In this document: positions 52,318 to 61,744 of the stretch, in pieces
Layout: each line of letters begins with the position of its first letter
Position numbering within the stretch: position 1 is the stretch's first letter
Source of the DNA: Bacteroidota bacterium
GTDB lineage: Bacteria > Bacteroidota > Rhodothermia > Rhodothermales > Bin80
NCBI GenBank assembly: GCA_028875125.1
Contig: JAPPGC010000065.1
Span: 1-64,000, forward strand
DNA length: 64,000 nucleotides
Direction: 5' to 3'
Translations under genes and position numbers: made by a program
The notes under the pieces: model-generated
Databases searched by the model: none
The model's input: only the letters and a program-made list of their open reading frames with translations
What the model was told of the DNA's origin: nothing

Positions 52318-54884
52318 GCCCAGGCCACCAATCCTGAGCGCTGCATCGAAACTTGGTCCTTGTGTTTGGGCAGGACGCGCACAGTGTATCCTGCCGAGCC
52401 ACTGTTCGTGCAGGTTACATTTGTAGCCTCGTATAGGTGAGACGTTCCGTCTTTGACCTCTGTCAGAACCATGGGGGTGATGGTTGCATCCACGATTTCC
52501 CCCTTGGCAGTGACGCGTCCCAGGTATAGTTGCACCTCAACATCATCGGGCAACAAATCTCCCAGCTTCACGCATGCCCTAATGGTAAATGGCATGCCCA
52601 CCTTTTGACTTCCCTGCGGGGAATCGTCAGTCACGCACACCTGGACCCTTTGCCAAGCCTCCTGGATCTTCTGCTGCCACTTAGACAGTACACGCGCTCT
52701 TTCCAAATCCTCGGATTGTAGCGCTTTCGCGCGTGCCGCGGCGGTCAGGTAAATTTTTTCTGTGTATTCCTGAACCATTCGGTGCGTATTAAAGGAATTG
52801 TTGTACGTCGCAATTGAGCGCTTCATTCGGGCGATCCATTCTCGGGGTGGCCCTTCAGGGGAACGATCATAGAACAGCGGCACTATCTCGTATTCCAGTT
52901 GATCATACAATTGGGCAGCTTCCCGCTCATCCTGATAGGCATGATTCTCCATGACTGCACCATTACCTATGGACCAACCAATTGATGCATCAAATCCCTC
53001 ATCCCACCATCCGTCCAATATGCTGAGATTGAGACCACCATTAGCGGCAGCCTTCATCCCGCTAGTCCCACTTGCCTCTCTGGGGCGCCGGGGAGTATTT
53101 AGCCACAAATCCACGCCCTGCACCAGACACCGCGCAATTGCCATACCATAGTCCTCGAGAAAGACAATATGGTTGCGCAGAGACTCTGTGTTGGAAGCAT
53201 CAACAATCTGCTGAATCAATTCTTTACCTGGAAGGTCACGGGGATGTGCTTTGCCCGCAAAGATGATCTGAACCGGCTGTGATTCATTCGTCAGAATTCG
53301 TACGAGCCGATCGTAGTCCTGAAGTAGAAGGGTTGCGCGTTTGTAGGTGGCGAACCGACGTGCGAACCCTATCGTGAGTGTGTTCGGATCAAGTATTTTT
53401 GCCGCTCGGTCTATTTCCTTTGTCGAGGCGCCCAATCGGTGTAGCCTGGACTGCAGCGACATGCGGGACTGCTGAACAAGTTGCTCCCGTTGAATTACGT
53501 GGGTTTGCCAAAGTATTTCGTCCGGGATCTGCTCCGCCTGTTTCCATTGAGAAAGGCTTATCGCCTGTTCGCGCCATTGTGGGCCTACATACCGGTCAAG
53601 GTGCTGTTTCATTGCACCCGAGATCCACGAAGAAGTGTGGATCGCGTTGGTTACATGATTGATTGGCACTTCGTTTTCCGGCAGCGCAGGCCAAAGATTA
53701 TGCCACATGGCGCGACTTACCTCCCCATGCAGCCTGGCCACACCATTACATGCATCACTCATCCGTAGTGCAAGCTTGGTCATGCCGAAGAATTCGTTGT
53801 CGTTGTCTGGATGTTCACGGCCGAGGGCCAGAAATTCCCGGCGATCAAGGCCTAATGCATCTTTGGCATAAGACACTAGGTAGCGATCCATGAGCTCTGG
53901 CGGAAAACGATCATGTCCCGCCTCCACCGGAGTGTGTGTCGTGAAAACCACGTTTGCAGCCGCAGCAACGCCGGCTTCCTTGAAAGGCAGATGATGGTCT
54001 ACCATCAGCTTCCTGGTGTGCTCTAGCGTCAAAAATGCTGAGTGTCCTTCGTTTAGGTGATAAACTTGGGGCCTTAGGTTCAGCAGTTGCAAGGCTCTGT
54101 ATCCGCCAATACCCAGGATAATTTCCTGTCTGATACGGAGCTCATTGCCACCTCCATACAGGTAATCTGTCAGATTTCGATCTTCGCTATGCTCGTTGGC
54201 GTCAAAATTAGTATCCAACAGATACAAGGGCACGCGTCCCACCTGCAGACGCCAGATACGTGCATACACTCTACGTCCCCCTATTTCAGCGTGTACCTGT
54301 AGTGGTACCCCGTTCGTGTCACGTTCCAGCGTCGATGGCAGACTAGTAAAATCAATTTCACGATAGGACTCCTGTTGCCAGCCGTTTTCATCCAGAGATT
54401 GAATGAAGTATCCCTGTTGATACATGAGGCCAACTCCGACGAGGGGAACTCCAAGATCGCTGGCACTCTTGAGGTGATCGCCTGCCAATACCCCGAGTCC
54501 TCCAGCAAAAAGTGACATGCACTCGGTCACGCCAAATTCAGCAGAAAAGTAGGCTGCTAGTAGTTTATCATTTTTATGGACGCGGGAGTACCATGTTGAG
54601 TCCTCCTGCATGTATGCATCAAAGGATGCGCATACTTCATTCAGACGTTTGACAAAGCCTTCATCCTCCGCAAGTTCTTCTAACCGGGCCGCTGAAGTTT
54701 GGGTCAACATTCTAACCGGGTTGTGACCGGAAGAGTGCCACAGGTCCGCGCCGAGCCCCCGAAAAAGCTCTACCGTATTTTCGTCCCAAGCCCAACGAAC
54801 ATTGTATGCTAGTTCCCGCAGCCTTTCGAGGGAAGGAGGAAGAGACGGGGTGATAGTTAGCGTACGAACTGGTTTGGGAATCAT
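52311..54884 (-). CDS. glgP: Alpha-glucan phosphorylase
   Basis: An 857-residue glycogen/alpha-glucan phosphorylase of the alternative (TIGR02094-type) family, releasing glucose 1-phosphate. Key features are 'YFSAEFGVTECMSLFAGGLG' (20 residues) and 'VFTTHTPVEAGHDRFPPELM' (20 residues). 'IGFARRFATYKRATLLL' follows, as does the PLP-binding Lys in 'SGTSGMKAAANGGLNLSILD' (20 residues), near residue 610. An N-terminal extension (~1-95) with DUF3417-like helices is typical. It stands alone and links to storage-glucan use alongside transaldolase. Convergent, with a 7-base overlap, with the exported protein gene at 51526-52317. Confidence 0.94.
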   Translation of the reverse strand: MIPKPVRTLTITPSLPPSLERLRELAYNVRWAWDENTVELFRGLGADLWHSSGHNPVRMLTQTSAARLEELAEDEGFVKRLNEVCASFDAYMQEDSTWYSRVHKNDKLLAAYFSAEFGVTECMSLFAGGLGVLAGDHLKSASDLGVPLVGVGLMYQQGYFIQSLDENGWQQESYREIDFTSLPSTLERDTNGVPLQVHAEIGGRRVYARIWRLQVGRVPLYLLDTNFDANEHSEDRNLTDYLYGGGNELRIRQEIILGIGGYRALQLLNLRPQVYHLNEGHSAFLTLEHTRKLMVDHHLPFKEAGVAAAANVVFTTHTPVEAGHDRFPPELMDRYLVSYAKDALGLDRREFLALGREHPDNDNEFFGMTKLALRMSDACNGVARLHGEVSRAMWHNLWPALPENEVPINHVTNAIHTSSWISGAMKQHLDRYVGPQWREQAISLSQWKQAEQIPDEILWQTHVIQREQLVQQSRMSLQSRLHRLGASTKEIDRAAKILDPNTLTIGFARRFATYKRATLLLQDYDRLVRILTNESQPVQIIFAGKAHPRDLPGKELIQQIVDASNTESLRNHIVFLEDYGMAIARCLVQGVDLWLNTPRRPREASGTSGMKAAANGGLNLSILDGWWDEGFDASIGWSIGNGAVMENHAYQDEREAAQLYDQLEYEIVPLFYDRSPEGPPREWIARMKRSIATYNNSFNTHRMVQEYTEKIYLTAAARAKALQSEDLERARVLSKWQQKIQEAWQRVQVCVTDDSPQGSQKVGMPFTIRACVKLGDLLPDDVEVQLYLGRVTAKGEIVDATITPMVLTEVKDGTSHLYEATNVTCTNSGSAGYTVRVLPKHKDQVSMQRSGLVAWAQ

Positions 54885-55009
54885 TTTCGTTTCCGGTAGC
54901 GTGTCACGGGTTTAGCGCAGGACGCAGTGAGTAACCTTATTTTAGTGCGTTGAAAGATATAACCAGACGAAACAGTTGTAACCTCAGAATCTAATTGGAT
55001 TCAAGTTTT

Positions 55010-56059
55010 ATGCCTGAGCGCGCGCTTATACTTGCAAACGGACTTTTTGATAGCGTTTTCGCAAAAACGACACACGGGCTTCTACGCGGTCCCAGCCGGT
55101 ATACCATTCTGGGAGTGATTGATCCTGATTACGCCGGTCAGGATGCCGGTCATATTCTTGACGGATGCCATCGGAATATTCCTGTTTTCCATACCGTCGC
55201 AGAAGCCCTAAAGCTCACCTCCGCTCGTCCAACTCATTGTGTGGTCGGTGTCGCAACGGCCGGGGGAATGCTTCCGGGTGCTCTCCGCAAGGAGCTGCTT
55301 ACCGCCGCCTCTGCCGGGCTTACATTGGTAAACGGGCTTCATTATCTACTCTCGGATGACCCGGAGATTGTTGACCGAGCCACAGCCGGCATTATTGATC
55401 TGCGAAAGCCCAGACGCGCGTCGGAATTTAGATTCTGGACGGGTGAGATACTATCGATTCCCACTCCACGTGTTGCTGTTCTGGGTATGGACTGCGCGAT
55501 TGGCAAACGTACGACGGCCATGCTCCTGCGTGCAGCGCTCCGAGCGCAGGGCATCAATGCCGAAATGATCTACACAGGACAGACTGGCTGGTTACAGGGG
55601 CTTCGGCATGGCTTTATTTTTGATTCGACGCTGAACGATTTTGTGTCCGGCGAACTGGAAGGTGCAATCCTGGCGTGCGCCAGGGAATTGGAACCAGATG
55701 TTATTCTCCTCGAGGGGCAGTCGGGGCTGCGTAACCCGGCTGGTCCGGCTGGGGCTGAATTTATTTGTTCAGCGCGAGCAGCCGGGGTCATCTTGCAGCA
55801 CGCACCTGCGCGAAGTCATTTTGAAGATTTCGAGCACCTTGATTGTCCTCTGCCTCCGTTGGATCAAGAGATTGAACTGATTCGCCTACTGGGCTCCCAG
55901 GTGTGGGCAATTTCTCTGTTCACCCGTGGACTTGATGACGCGGAATCCTCACGGATTGCGGCGGAGCTTGAAGCGTGTCACAGATTGCCTGTGGTACGAC
56001 CTCTGGAGGATGGGGTGGGGCGTTTGGCGGAAACGGTCCAGGAAAAACAGTTCTCATGA
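55010..56059 (+). CDS. dgcN: DUF1611 family protein, DgcN-type D-glutamate N-acetyltransferase
   Basis: A 349-residue DUF1611/DgcN-type protein. The N-terminal Rossmann-like domain (~1-130) has 'RALILANGLFDSVFAKTTHG' (20 residues) and 'HCVVGVATAGGMLP'. The C-terminal P-loop domain has 'VLGMDCAIGKRTTAMLL' (GKR-T Walker A), 'IYTGQTGWLQGLRHG' and 'ILLEGQSGLRNPAG'. DgcN is reported to acetylate D-glutamate as the first step of D-Glu use, followed by DgcA. The ATG at 55010 is preferred over a TTG at 54995. Its stop overlaps the next start as ATGA, so expression is coupled. Family assignment is strong; substrate follows the dgcN-dgcA pairing. Confidence 0.88.
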   Translation: MPERALILANGLFDSVFAKTTHGLLRGPSRYTILGVIDPDYAGQDAGHILDGCHRNIPVFHTVAEALKLTSARPTHCVVGVATAGGMLPGALRKELLTAASAGLTLVNGLHYLLSDDPEIVDRATAGIIDLRKPRRASEFRFWTGEILSIPTPRVAVLGMDCAIGKRTTAMLLRAALRAQGINAEMIYTGQTGWLQGLRHGFIFDSTLNDFVSGELEGAILACARELEPDVILLEGQSGLRNPAGPAGAEFICSARAAGVILQHAPARSHFEDFEHLDCPLPPLDQEIELIRLLGSQVWAISLFTRGLDDAESSRIAAELEACHRLPVVRPLEDGVGRLAETVQEKQFS

Positions 56060-57111
56060 TCATTACCGGTGTAGAAACTTGGACTGATCAATTACCCTTG
56101 ACGCGGCCATACGTGATTGCAACGCGAGTGGTCAGTTCGGTCGACCTACATTTTGTCCGACTGGAAAATAATCTGGGTGCTTTCGGTCTTGGATGCGCTG
56201 CTCCCACTGCTGAAAATGCGGAAGCGTGTCTTGGTGCGCTGGACGCCTGTGCACGTGAAATTCTGAAAGGGAGTGATCCCCGACCGCTGAGAGCTCTGAT
56301 CCGCCGATTGCGAAAGGAGTGTGTTCAGTATCCCTCTGCCATGGCAGCCATGGATATGGCACTATACGATCTATTGGCACGGACCGTGGGGATTCCCGTA
56401 GCTGCTATGCTCGGACAGTGTGTGAAAGCCCTACCCACCTCCATTACGATTGGTATCCTGCCATTGGAAGAGACCCTAAGCGAAGCGCGTGAATATCTTG
56501 GGCGCGGATTCAGATGTCTCAAAGTCAAACTCGGATTGAATTATGAAGAGGATATTGACCGCCTGCGAGCACTGCGGGAGCTCTGTTCGGCGGATATACG
56601 AATTCGTGTTGATGCCAATCAGGGCTATACCATTGAACAGGCCAGACAACTTGCGCATGAATCGCATGCATTGAATCTTGAACTTATTGAACAGCCTCTT
56701 GGCAGGGGAAAAGAAGGGCATCTGCTCGGGTTATCAAGAGAAGCCCAAAAACTGATGGCAGCTGACGAGAGTTTGCATGGACCCGAGGATGCTCTTAGGT
56801 TGGCCGCTGATATGCCATTTGGTATTTGGAATATCAAACTCATGAAATGTGGGGGTATTACTGGTGCGCTGGGAATCTCAGATATAGCGGAGCTGGCAGG
56901 TATCGACCTGATGTGGGGTTGCATGGATGAGAGCGCAATCAGTATTGCAGCCGCACTGCACACCGCTTATGCTTGTCCTCAGACGCGCTACCTGGATCTG
57001 GATGGGAGCTTTGATCTTTCCCGGGATACTGCGGTGGGTGGATTTATTTTGTCGGATGGATATATGCATCTCCTGGAAACCCCAGGTTTCGGTGCGAATC
57101 TTGCCGACTGA
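56056..57111 (+). CDS. dgcA: Enolase-superfamily epimerase, DgcA-type N-acetyl-D-glutamate racemase
   Basis: A 351-residue member of the muconate-lactonising/dipeptide-epimerase subgroup of the enolase superfamily. Catalytic and metal residues are visible: 'KVKLG' (KxK, acid/base Lys), Asp in 'RVDANQGYT', Glu in 'ELIEQPLG', Asp in 'AADESLHG' and Lys in 'NIKLMKCGG'. Sequence alone would also allow L-Ala-D/L-Glu epimerase. Pairing with dgcN by an ATGA overlap favours N-acetyl-D-glutamate to N-acetyl-L-glutamate conversion. The start at 56056 is chosen for the overlap; the frame is open upstream to 55975. Confidence 0.88.
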   Translation: MIITGVETWTDQLPLTRPYVIATRVVSSVDLHFVRLENNLGAFGLGCAAPTAENAEACLGALDACAREILKGSDPRPLRALIRRLRKECVQYPSAMAAMDMALYDLLARTVGIPVAAMLGQCVKALPTSITIGILPLEETLSEAREYLGRGFRCLKVKLGLNYEEDIDRLRALRELCSADIRIRVDANQGYTIEQARQLAHESHALNLELIEQPLGRGKEGHLLGLSREAQKLMAADESLHGPEDALRLAADMPFGIWNIKLMKCGGITGALGISDIAELAGIDLMWGCMDESAISIAAALHTAYACPQTRYLDLDGSFDLSRDTAVGGFILSDGYMHLLETPGFGANLAD

Positions 57112-57120
57112 CCGCCATTG

Positions 57121-57258
57121 TCAAAAATGGGACATCGGTGAATGCAGGTGTTCGGGACGAAACCAGTCTGTCATATTTTCGGATACATGTAGTAGATCCG
57201 CTTCAAGCTCGATAACATCTTCGTAGGGACACCATACTCCATGGTGTGGCTTAGCGGT
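57121..57258 (-). pseudogene. Possible C-terminal remnant of an unidentified protein
   Basis: On the minus strand, 43 codons are open between two stops and give 'KPHHGVWCPYEDVIELEADL' followed by 'LHVSENMTDWFRPEHLHSPM', a composition that looks like a real protein tail. No start is available, and the frame upstream is broken. The family was not recognised. It suggests a deleted gene between dgcA and the propeller gene. Confidence 0.3.
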
Positions 57259-57750
57259 TCAATCGTCTATTGAGTAATTGCCCAAACGATCTTTCTGGAT
57301 TTTGCGACAATACTGCGCAAGTCCCAGAATCAAACATATGGTGCAGGCCATTACAGATGGTTTTTAGGGGATGTCGCGTGTGGACTTGCGGGGACTGTCG
57401 GAGGCATTTTGAGCGGACCTTGACGGTCTTGGCCACAGGTAGAGTGTGCACGTTTGGTGAGCTTGCTACATATTACCCCCCCGCAGGCTGTACTGGAAAA
57501 AAGGACCGAAGTCGTTTAAGAGGGGTAAGCCTAGTCTTGTTAGGGATTCAGCCCTCTCAGAGAACAGGTCCCTTAACGGAGATTTCAGCATACTTCGCAG
57601 TATCTGAGTCTTTGCGCCGCTCAGGAATACAGCGGAATCAATGGTCTGGTTTTTGAGGTAAGTGCACTAATTCCGTCTGCGGTGTGCAAACCGGACGCAG
57701 AAAGCCTTAGTACTTTTCAAATTTATATTGAAACCCAACTTTGAGATTTA
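57259..57750. other. Decayed or non-coding DNA before the propeller lipoprotein
   Basis: About 490 bases. The longest frame (57270-57656, plus, 128 codons) is Cys/Arg-rich without recognisable domain order and is doubtful as a gene. Translations on both strands are short and interrupted. The promoter of the 57751 gene probably lies in the last ~100 bases. Confidence 0.4.
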
Positions 57751-58857
57751 ATGAGAACGATCTTAATACCGCTTCTGGAGCTTGGCATCGTTGCCTGTCT
57801 TGTGCTCGCGGGGTTGCTCACCGGATGTACATCCCGTTTCAATGACCCGTCGGAGGAGGTAGTTTTTGCGTCTGAATTGGTACCATTCGAGGATTTGTTT
57901 GCGTTGGAGGATACGCTTGTGCTGGATCCTTCCGTGATTCTGGGACACATGTGGTTCATGGATGTTGATACTGACGGTAGCATCCTCGTCACGGACATCC
58001 AATCAGATCTGGCCAACCTGTTCGCTCCTACGGGGGAGCATCAGATGAGCTTCAGTATGGATACATGCTATCCAAGCGACTCTGGGCATAGTCTGTGGGC
58101 TTCGCGTTTTGCCGACGATGACCGCATCATATTGACGACAAGTGAAGGTGCTATTGTGGTTTTCGACCGATCAGGGGACTGCCTTGCAGCCAAACAGAAG
58201 AATGCAACAATCGCGTCTTTTTGCACTCGAGGCGATTCTATTTATGCATTCCGGGGGCCACGGATTAATTCAACATCCATCATGGATGTCCACTCGCTGG
58301 ACCTGGGATCAAGCCGAGAGATCGTTTTGGAACCCCCGGAATTACCCCGACTCAATTCAAGCTACCGTGGCATCTCGGGAAGAGACATTGCGTGCTTTAG
58401 TGGCAGCCCATGGTACAAGTACCACGGGGACATGGATGCCAGAGCTGTATATGGTAACTCCAGGATGGCCAAGGCTCGGCCCGATTTCTTCGTCAAACGA
58501 GATCAGGATCTACCTGCCGGACTAGGCTTCCGCGAGGAGCGGGAAGTAATGGATGTCTATCCGCTTCTGAACGGGCTGTATGCCGTGGATGAGGACATTC
58601 GAATGGGGGTATTCTCGCCCATTGACGAGTCCTATCGCTTGGAGAACGTAACGGGCAGAGTGGTTTCTGGCATGAGCATTGTGAGCAACAGCAGCCAGTT
58701 CAAGGCGGTGAGCACCACACCTTACAGGACCCCCAAAACTGCTGGGAATGGCTATCTGTACTTCTTGGGCGAGCATGTACCGATGGAGAATGGAGAAGTA
58801 GGCAATCGGGCGTTGATACGATACCGGTTCATACCTCCAAAGGCGGTCAATGACTGA
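57751..58857 (+). CDS. 6-bladed beta-propeller lipoprotein (fifth locus)
   Basis: A 368-residue lipoprotein with lipobox LTGC (Cys26). The body is a diverged member of the propeller family: 'WFMDVDTDGSILVTDIQSDL' (20 residues) is a typical first blade. 'RIILTTSEGAIVVFDRSGDC' (20 residues) and 'LLNGLYAVDEDIRMGVFSPI' (20 residues) continue the pattern. The 'GxGPGE' signature of the other four copies is not obvious, so this is the most distant paralogue. It should lie in the periplasm or at the outer membrane. Preceded by decayed DNA and followed by a 500-base gap. Function is unknown. Confidence 0.8.
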   Translation: MRTILIPLLELGIVACLVLAGLLTGCTSRFNDPSEEVVFASELVPFEDLFALEDTLVLDPSVILGHMWFMDVDTDGSILVTDIQSDLANLFAPTGEHQMSFSMDTCYPSDSGHSLWASRFADDDRIILTTSEGAIVVFDRSGDCLAAKQKNATIASFCTRGDSIYAFRGPRINSTSIMDVHSLDLGSSREIVLEPPELPRLNSSYRGISGRDIACFSGSPWYKYHGDMDARAVYGNSRMAKARPDFFVKRDQDLPAGLGFREEREVMDVYPLLNGLYAVDEDIRMGVFSPIDESYRLENVTGRVVSGMSIVSNSSQFKAVSTTPYRTPKTAGNGYLYFLGEHVPMENGEVGNRALIRYRFIPPKAVND

Positions 58858-59316
58858 CCAACTTCGCCGTATCTCTGGATAGTTTTGCTGTTTGGCCTCA
58901 CCGCCCCGACAAAAAGGTGGCGATTTTGTGAGGAGCCATGGCCTTTTCAATGAATCAGATGAAAGTGCTCCAACCTTGGTCTCAGCGATCGGACATATCT
59001 TGTCCGATCTTGACGATCTGTTCCGAATTACCTGATGAACGAGGCGGACACTTCACACAAAGCATTGGTTCTCACTCGGAAAAGCCAGTATGAATACGCC
59101 GCCGGTTATCCGGTGCTTGCACGTATTTGTCTTACCCCGTGTTGCTTCCACCGGATGCAGATGCGCTGACTCCATATGGAATGTGTTTCCCAACCGTTCT
59201 GAGGTGGAGTACAGGCGTCATGAATCTGGGGTATTTCGCGTGAGCAGACGCACAAATTCCCCGTGCGCCTTTACGGTTCGGAATTTGCCCTGAATACACA
59301 ACTCCTAAACATAAAA
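58858..59316. other. Intergenic region with a possible hairpin
   Basis: About 460 bases without a convincing gene. At 58896-58933, CCTCACCGCC...GGTGGCG...GTGAGG can fold as a nested hairpin just past the propeller stop, with a TTTT inside the outer stem; it may act as a transcript terminator. The remainder shows only short frames on both strands. Confidence 0.4.
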
Positions 59317-59349
59317 CCCAACTTCGCCATCTGGTTTGACAAAGTTGGG
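59317..59349 (-). terminator. Intrinsic terminator of the choice-of-anchor-B gene
   Basis: An 8-bp stem CCCAACTT / AAGTTGGG with a ~17-base loop lies 8 bases past the stop of the minus-strand gene at 59358. On the minus strand it is followed by TTTTAT. Position, stem and T-run fit a factor-independent terminator, although the loop is long. Confidence 0.65.
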
Positions 59350-59357
59350 CGAAGTAC

Positions 59358-61655
59358 CTAAATATCCACGTTCCGCTTTTTGAGAATGAACAGACCCTCG
59401 TTGCCACTCGTAACGATCAGTGTACCGCTCTTGAAATAAGGAAAGTTACTCCAGGATGAGGACCCTGGACCTGGCTCAAAAAACCCAATCTCCGTTGGAG
59501 ATTCTGGATTTGTGATATCAAGAATACGCAGACCTGCACCATAGTTGGACTGATACATCAGATTGTCCTTGATGTACAGGTTGTGATCCGTGTCTGGCGT
59601 ACTCGCAATGTATTCAGTTACCAGTACCGGGTCGTCCAAGTCGGAGACATCCCAGACAAGCGTCCGCGTGCCTTCTACCAGTCCTCTTGGTTCATCCCCC
59701 TCATCATTCATGTAGAAGTACCTGTGATCCTCGGTTAGCCACCCTTGATGTGTGTAGGCCACATTAGGATAGGAAGCTACAGAAATAGCTATCGGGTTCT
59801 CCTTGTCCGTCACATCCGCAATGCTTAGGGCCGTTTCGTTGGATCCAAGGCAAATCTCTCGACCGTTATAGGCTAAATCTGGACCAGCATACGTCACACA
59901 TTGTGCATCATGAGAGTAGCCCGTATTGCGCCTGCCGGTATTGGAGTCAGCAAAACAACCGGCAAAGGACACATTGGGGGGATCACGCAAGTCAAGCATG
60001 TGCAACCCGCCTCCACAGGTTTCCCCTCCTCCGCTGGCACCAACCACGAAGCCAAATCCCGTTTCTTCGTTAATCACAATGTTGTGTGCACTTGCAATCC
60101 CCGCGTAGAGTGCCGTTTCTGTGAACGTTACCGGCTCACTCTCAACCTTGCGCAACTGGTTCAGGTCAAGTACCTGCACACCATGTTGTCCAGCACCATC
60201 GGCGACTACATAGGCGTGGTCGGCATAAACCTTGATGTCTCTCCACACATTTGCGACGGAGCCTGCTGTCATCGGCAGATCTCCCACATATCGTGGCATT
60301 TCAGGATTGGATACATCTACGAAAGAGGTGCCGTCATTCCGCCCCACCAGTGCATATTCCTGGCCGGTTTGAGGGTCGGTCCATCCCCAGATATCATTCA
60401 GTCTGGACCCCCGGCCCCCTCCCATTTGAGGCAGCGGCAGGAATGATGTAAGATCAACATCCTGGCACGACCATCTTGATGCTTTGCCTTCTGCACAGCG
60501 CACTTCTTCTCCGGTGATCGCTTCGTAACCTTTGACTTCGTTGATGAGGGTAGCCACTGCCGACCATTCACCTTCGCTCCGATTCATAAGTATAGCCCCT
60601 CCTGCTCTGGAGTCCATGCGAACAGCGCCCACGGCAGCGTGATCTCCATTAAGTGCCAGACTGCTGCCAAACGCTGCGCGACCAATCTCATCGTCAGGCA
60701 TCAGCTTCATTGCCCCTGTCCAGCCCTCTTCACCGGACATAAATCGGTACACAACGCCTCGACCTCGTCCACTACGACTGTCTCCAACCCAGATTTCACC
60801 GTCGCTGGCTGCTAGGGAAGCTCCGAACTGAGAACCCCGTTGTGCATCAAAAGGGGTAAGTTGAGCGCGCATGCGCAGTTGACTGGATTCAGGATCCCAT
60901 TCGTACTCTAGGACCATGCCCTGCACGGGGGCGGATACGTACACCCGCCCTTTATGCACCATAACTGCACTACCCATTCGGCTTCGTTCGGTCAGAAAAT
61001 CAGGTGCTAACTTGCTGATCTGCGACCAACCTTCTGATCCGTGCAAAAATGCATATGCCGCCCCCATGTTCTCCGTTTGCCCAGATGAGCCAACGACCGC
61101 GAGATTATCCTCAATTGCCACGACAGATCCAAAACCATCCCCCGGATTGATGTCCTCAACTGGCAGCATGCCGGTTTCCGAAAATGTACCATCAGGGTTT
61201 TTTGCGAAAACATAAACTGCCCCGGTCGACTCTGATCGCCCTTGTGCTCCGATTAAAACCACATCCCCATCCACCGCGATTGAAGTCCCAAATTCGTCTC
61301 CAGGCGATGCGTCTGATGCAGTAAGGCGAGCAACCTGTTGCCACATGTCATCATATTTGAATACGTAGACGGCCCCGCGAGCTTCATCTGCGTCAATGGC
61401 TCCGATCAATAAAGTCTCTCCGTCAGCTACAATCGTGCGGCCAAACCGCTCTAGCTCTTCATTTACGGACAATATGGTTGGCGCTCCTTCAAGGTTGTCC
61501 AGAGTGTAGATATACACCTCCCCAGGAAACGCCATATTACCGGTTTCCCCGACAAATACATGTTGCTCTGTCATCGCCAGCGCTCCGCCGAAAGCTTGGG
61601 CTTGTGCGCCGGTCGTGATCAACAGGCCGGCAGCAAGAAGAAAAAGTTGTTTCAT
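59358..61655 (-). CDS. Exported choice-of-anchor-B family protein with FG-GAP-like repeats
   Basis: A 765-residue exported protein with a signal peptide (residues 1-19, 'TGAQAQ'). The N-terminal half (~20-370) consists of about seven FG-GAP-like repeats of ~50 residues, each with 'GDEFGTSIAVDGDVVLIGA'-like sequence. The C-terminal half (~385-765) is the choice-of-anchor-B domain with LVIVD-type repeats: 'LNDIWGWTDPQTGQEYALVG' (20 residues), 'GTSFVDVSNPEMPRYVGDLP' (20 residues), 'YSHDAQCVTYAGPDLAYNGR' (20 residues) and 'YTHQGWLTEDHRYFYMNDEG' (20 residues). Such proteins are surface beta-propellers with unknown ligands. It ends in an ordinary strand rather than a sorting domain. An intrinsic terminator follows. 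Confidence 0.9.
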   Translation of the reverse strand: MKQLFLLAAGLLITTGAQAQAFGGALAMTEQHVFVGETGNMAFPGEVYIYTLDNLEGAPTILSVNEELERFGRTIVADGETLLIGAIDADEARGAVYVFKYDDMWQQVARLTASDASPGDEFGTSIAVDGDVVLIGAQGRSESTGAVYVFAKNPDGTFSETGMLPVEDINPGDGFGSVVAIEDNLAVVGSSGQTENMGAAYAFLHGSEGWSQISKLAPDFLTERSRMGSAVMVHKGRVYVSAPVQGMVLEYEWDPESSQLRMRAQLTPFDAQRGSQFGASLAASDGEIWVGDSRSGRGRGVVYRFMSGEEGWTGAMKLMPDDEIGRAAFGSSLALNGDHAAVGAVRMDSRAGGAILMNRSEGEWSAVATLINEVKGYEAITGEEVRCAEGKASRWSCQDVDLTSFLPLPQMGGGRGSRLNDIWGWTDPQTGQEYALVGRNDGTSFVDVSNPEMPRYVGDLPMTAGSVANVWRDIKVYADHAYVVADGAGQHGVQVLDLNQLRKVESEPVTFTETALYAGIASAHNIVINEETGFGFVVGASGGGETCGGGLHMLDLRDPPNVSFAGCFADSNTGRRNTGYSHDAQCVTYAGPDLAYNGREICLGSNETALSIADVTDKENPIAISVASYPNVAYTHQGWLTEDHRYFYMNDEGDEPRGLVEGTRTLVWDVSDLDDPVLVTEYIASTPDTDHNLYIKDNLMYQSNYGAGLRILDITNPESPTEIGFFEPGPGSSSWSNFPYFKSGTLIVTSGNEGLFILKKRNVDI

Positions 61656-61744
61656 TGATTTAGTCGGTTTTTCCCAGAATACCTAATATACTCCACATTC
61701 TGCACACATTCGGGCATGAAAACAGGAACAAGGATTGTCCGCCT

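Noticed and set aside
57270-57656. 128-codon Cys-rich plus-strand gene, possible transposase zinc ribbon
   Set aside because: CxxC-like pairs are present, but no consistent transposase motif order follows; treated as decayed DNA.
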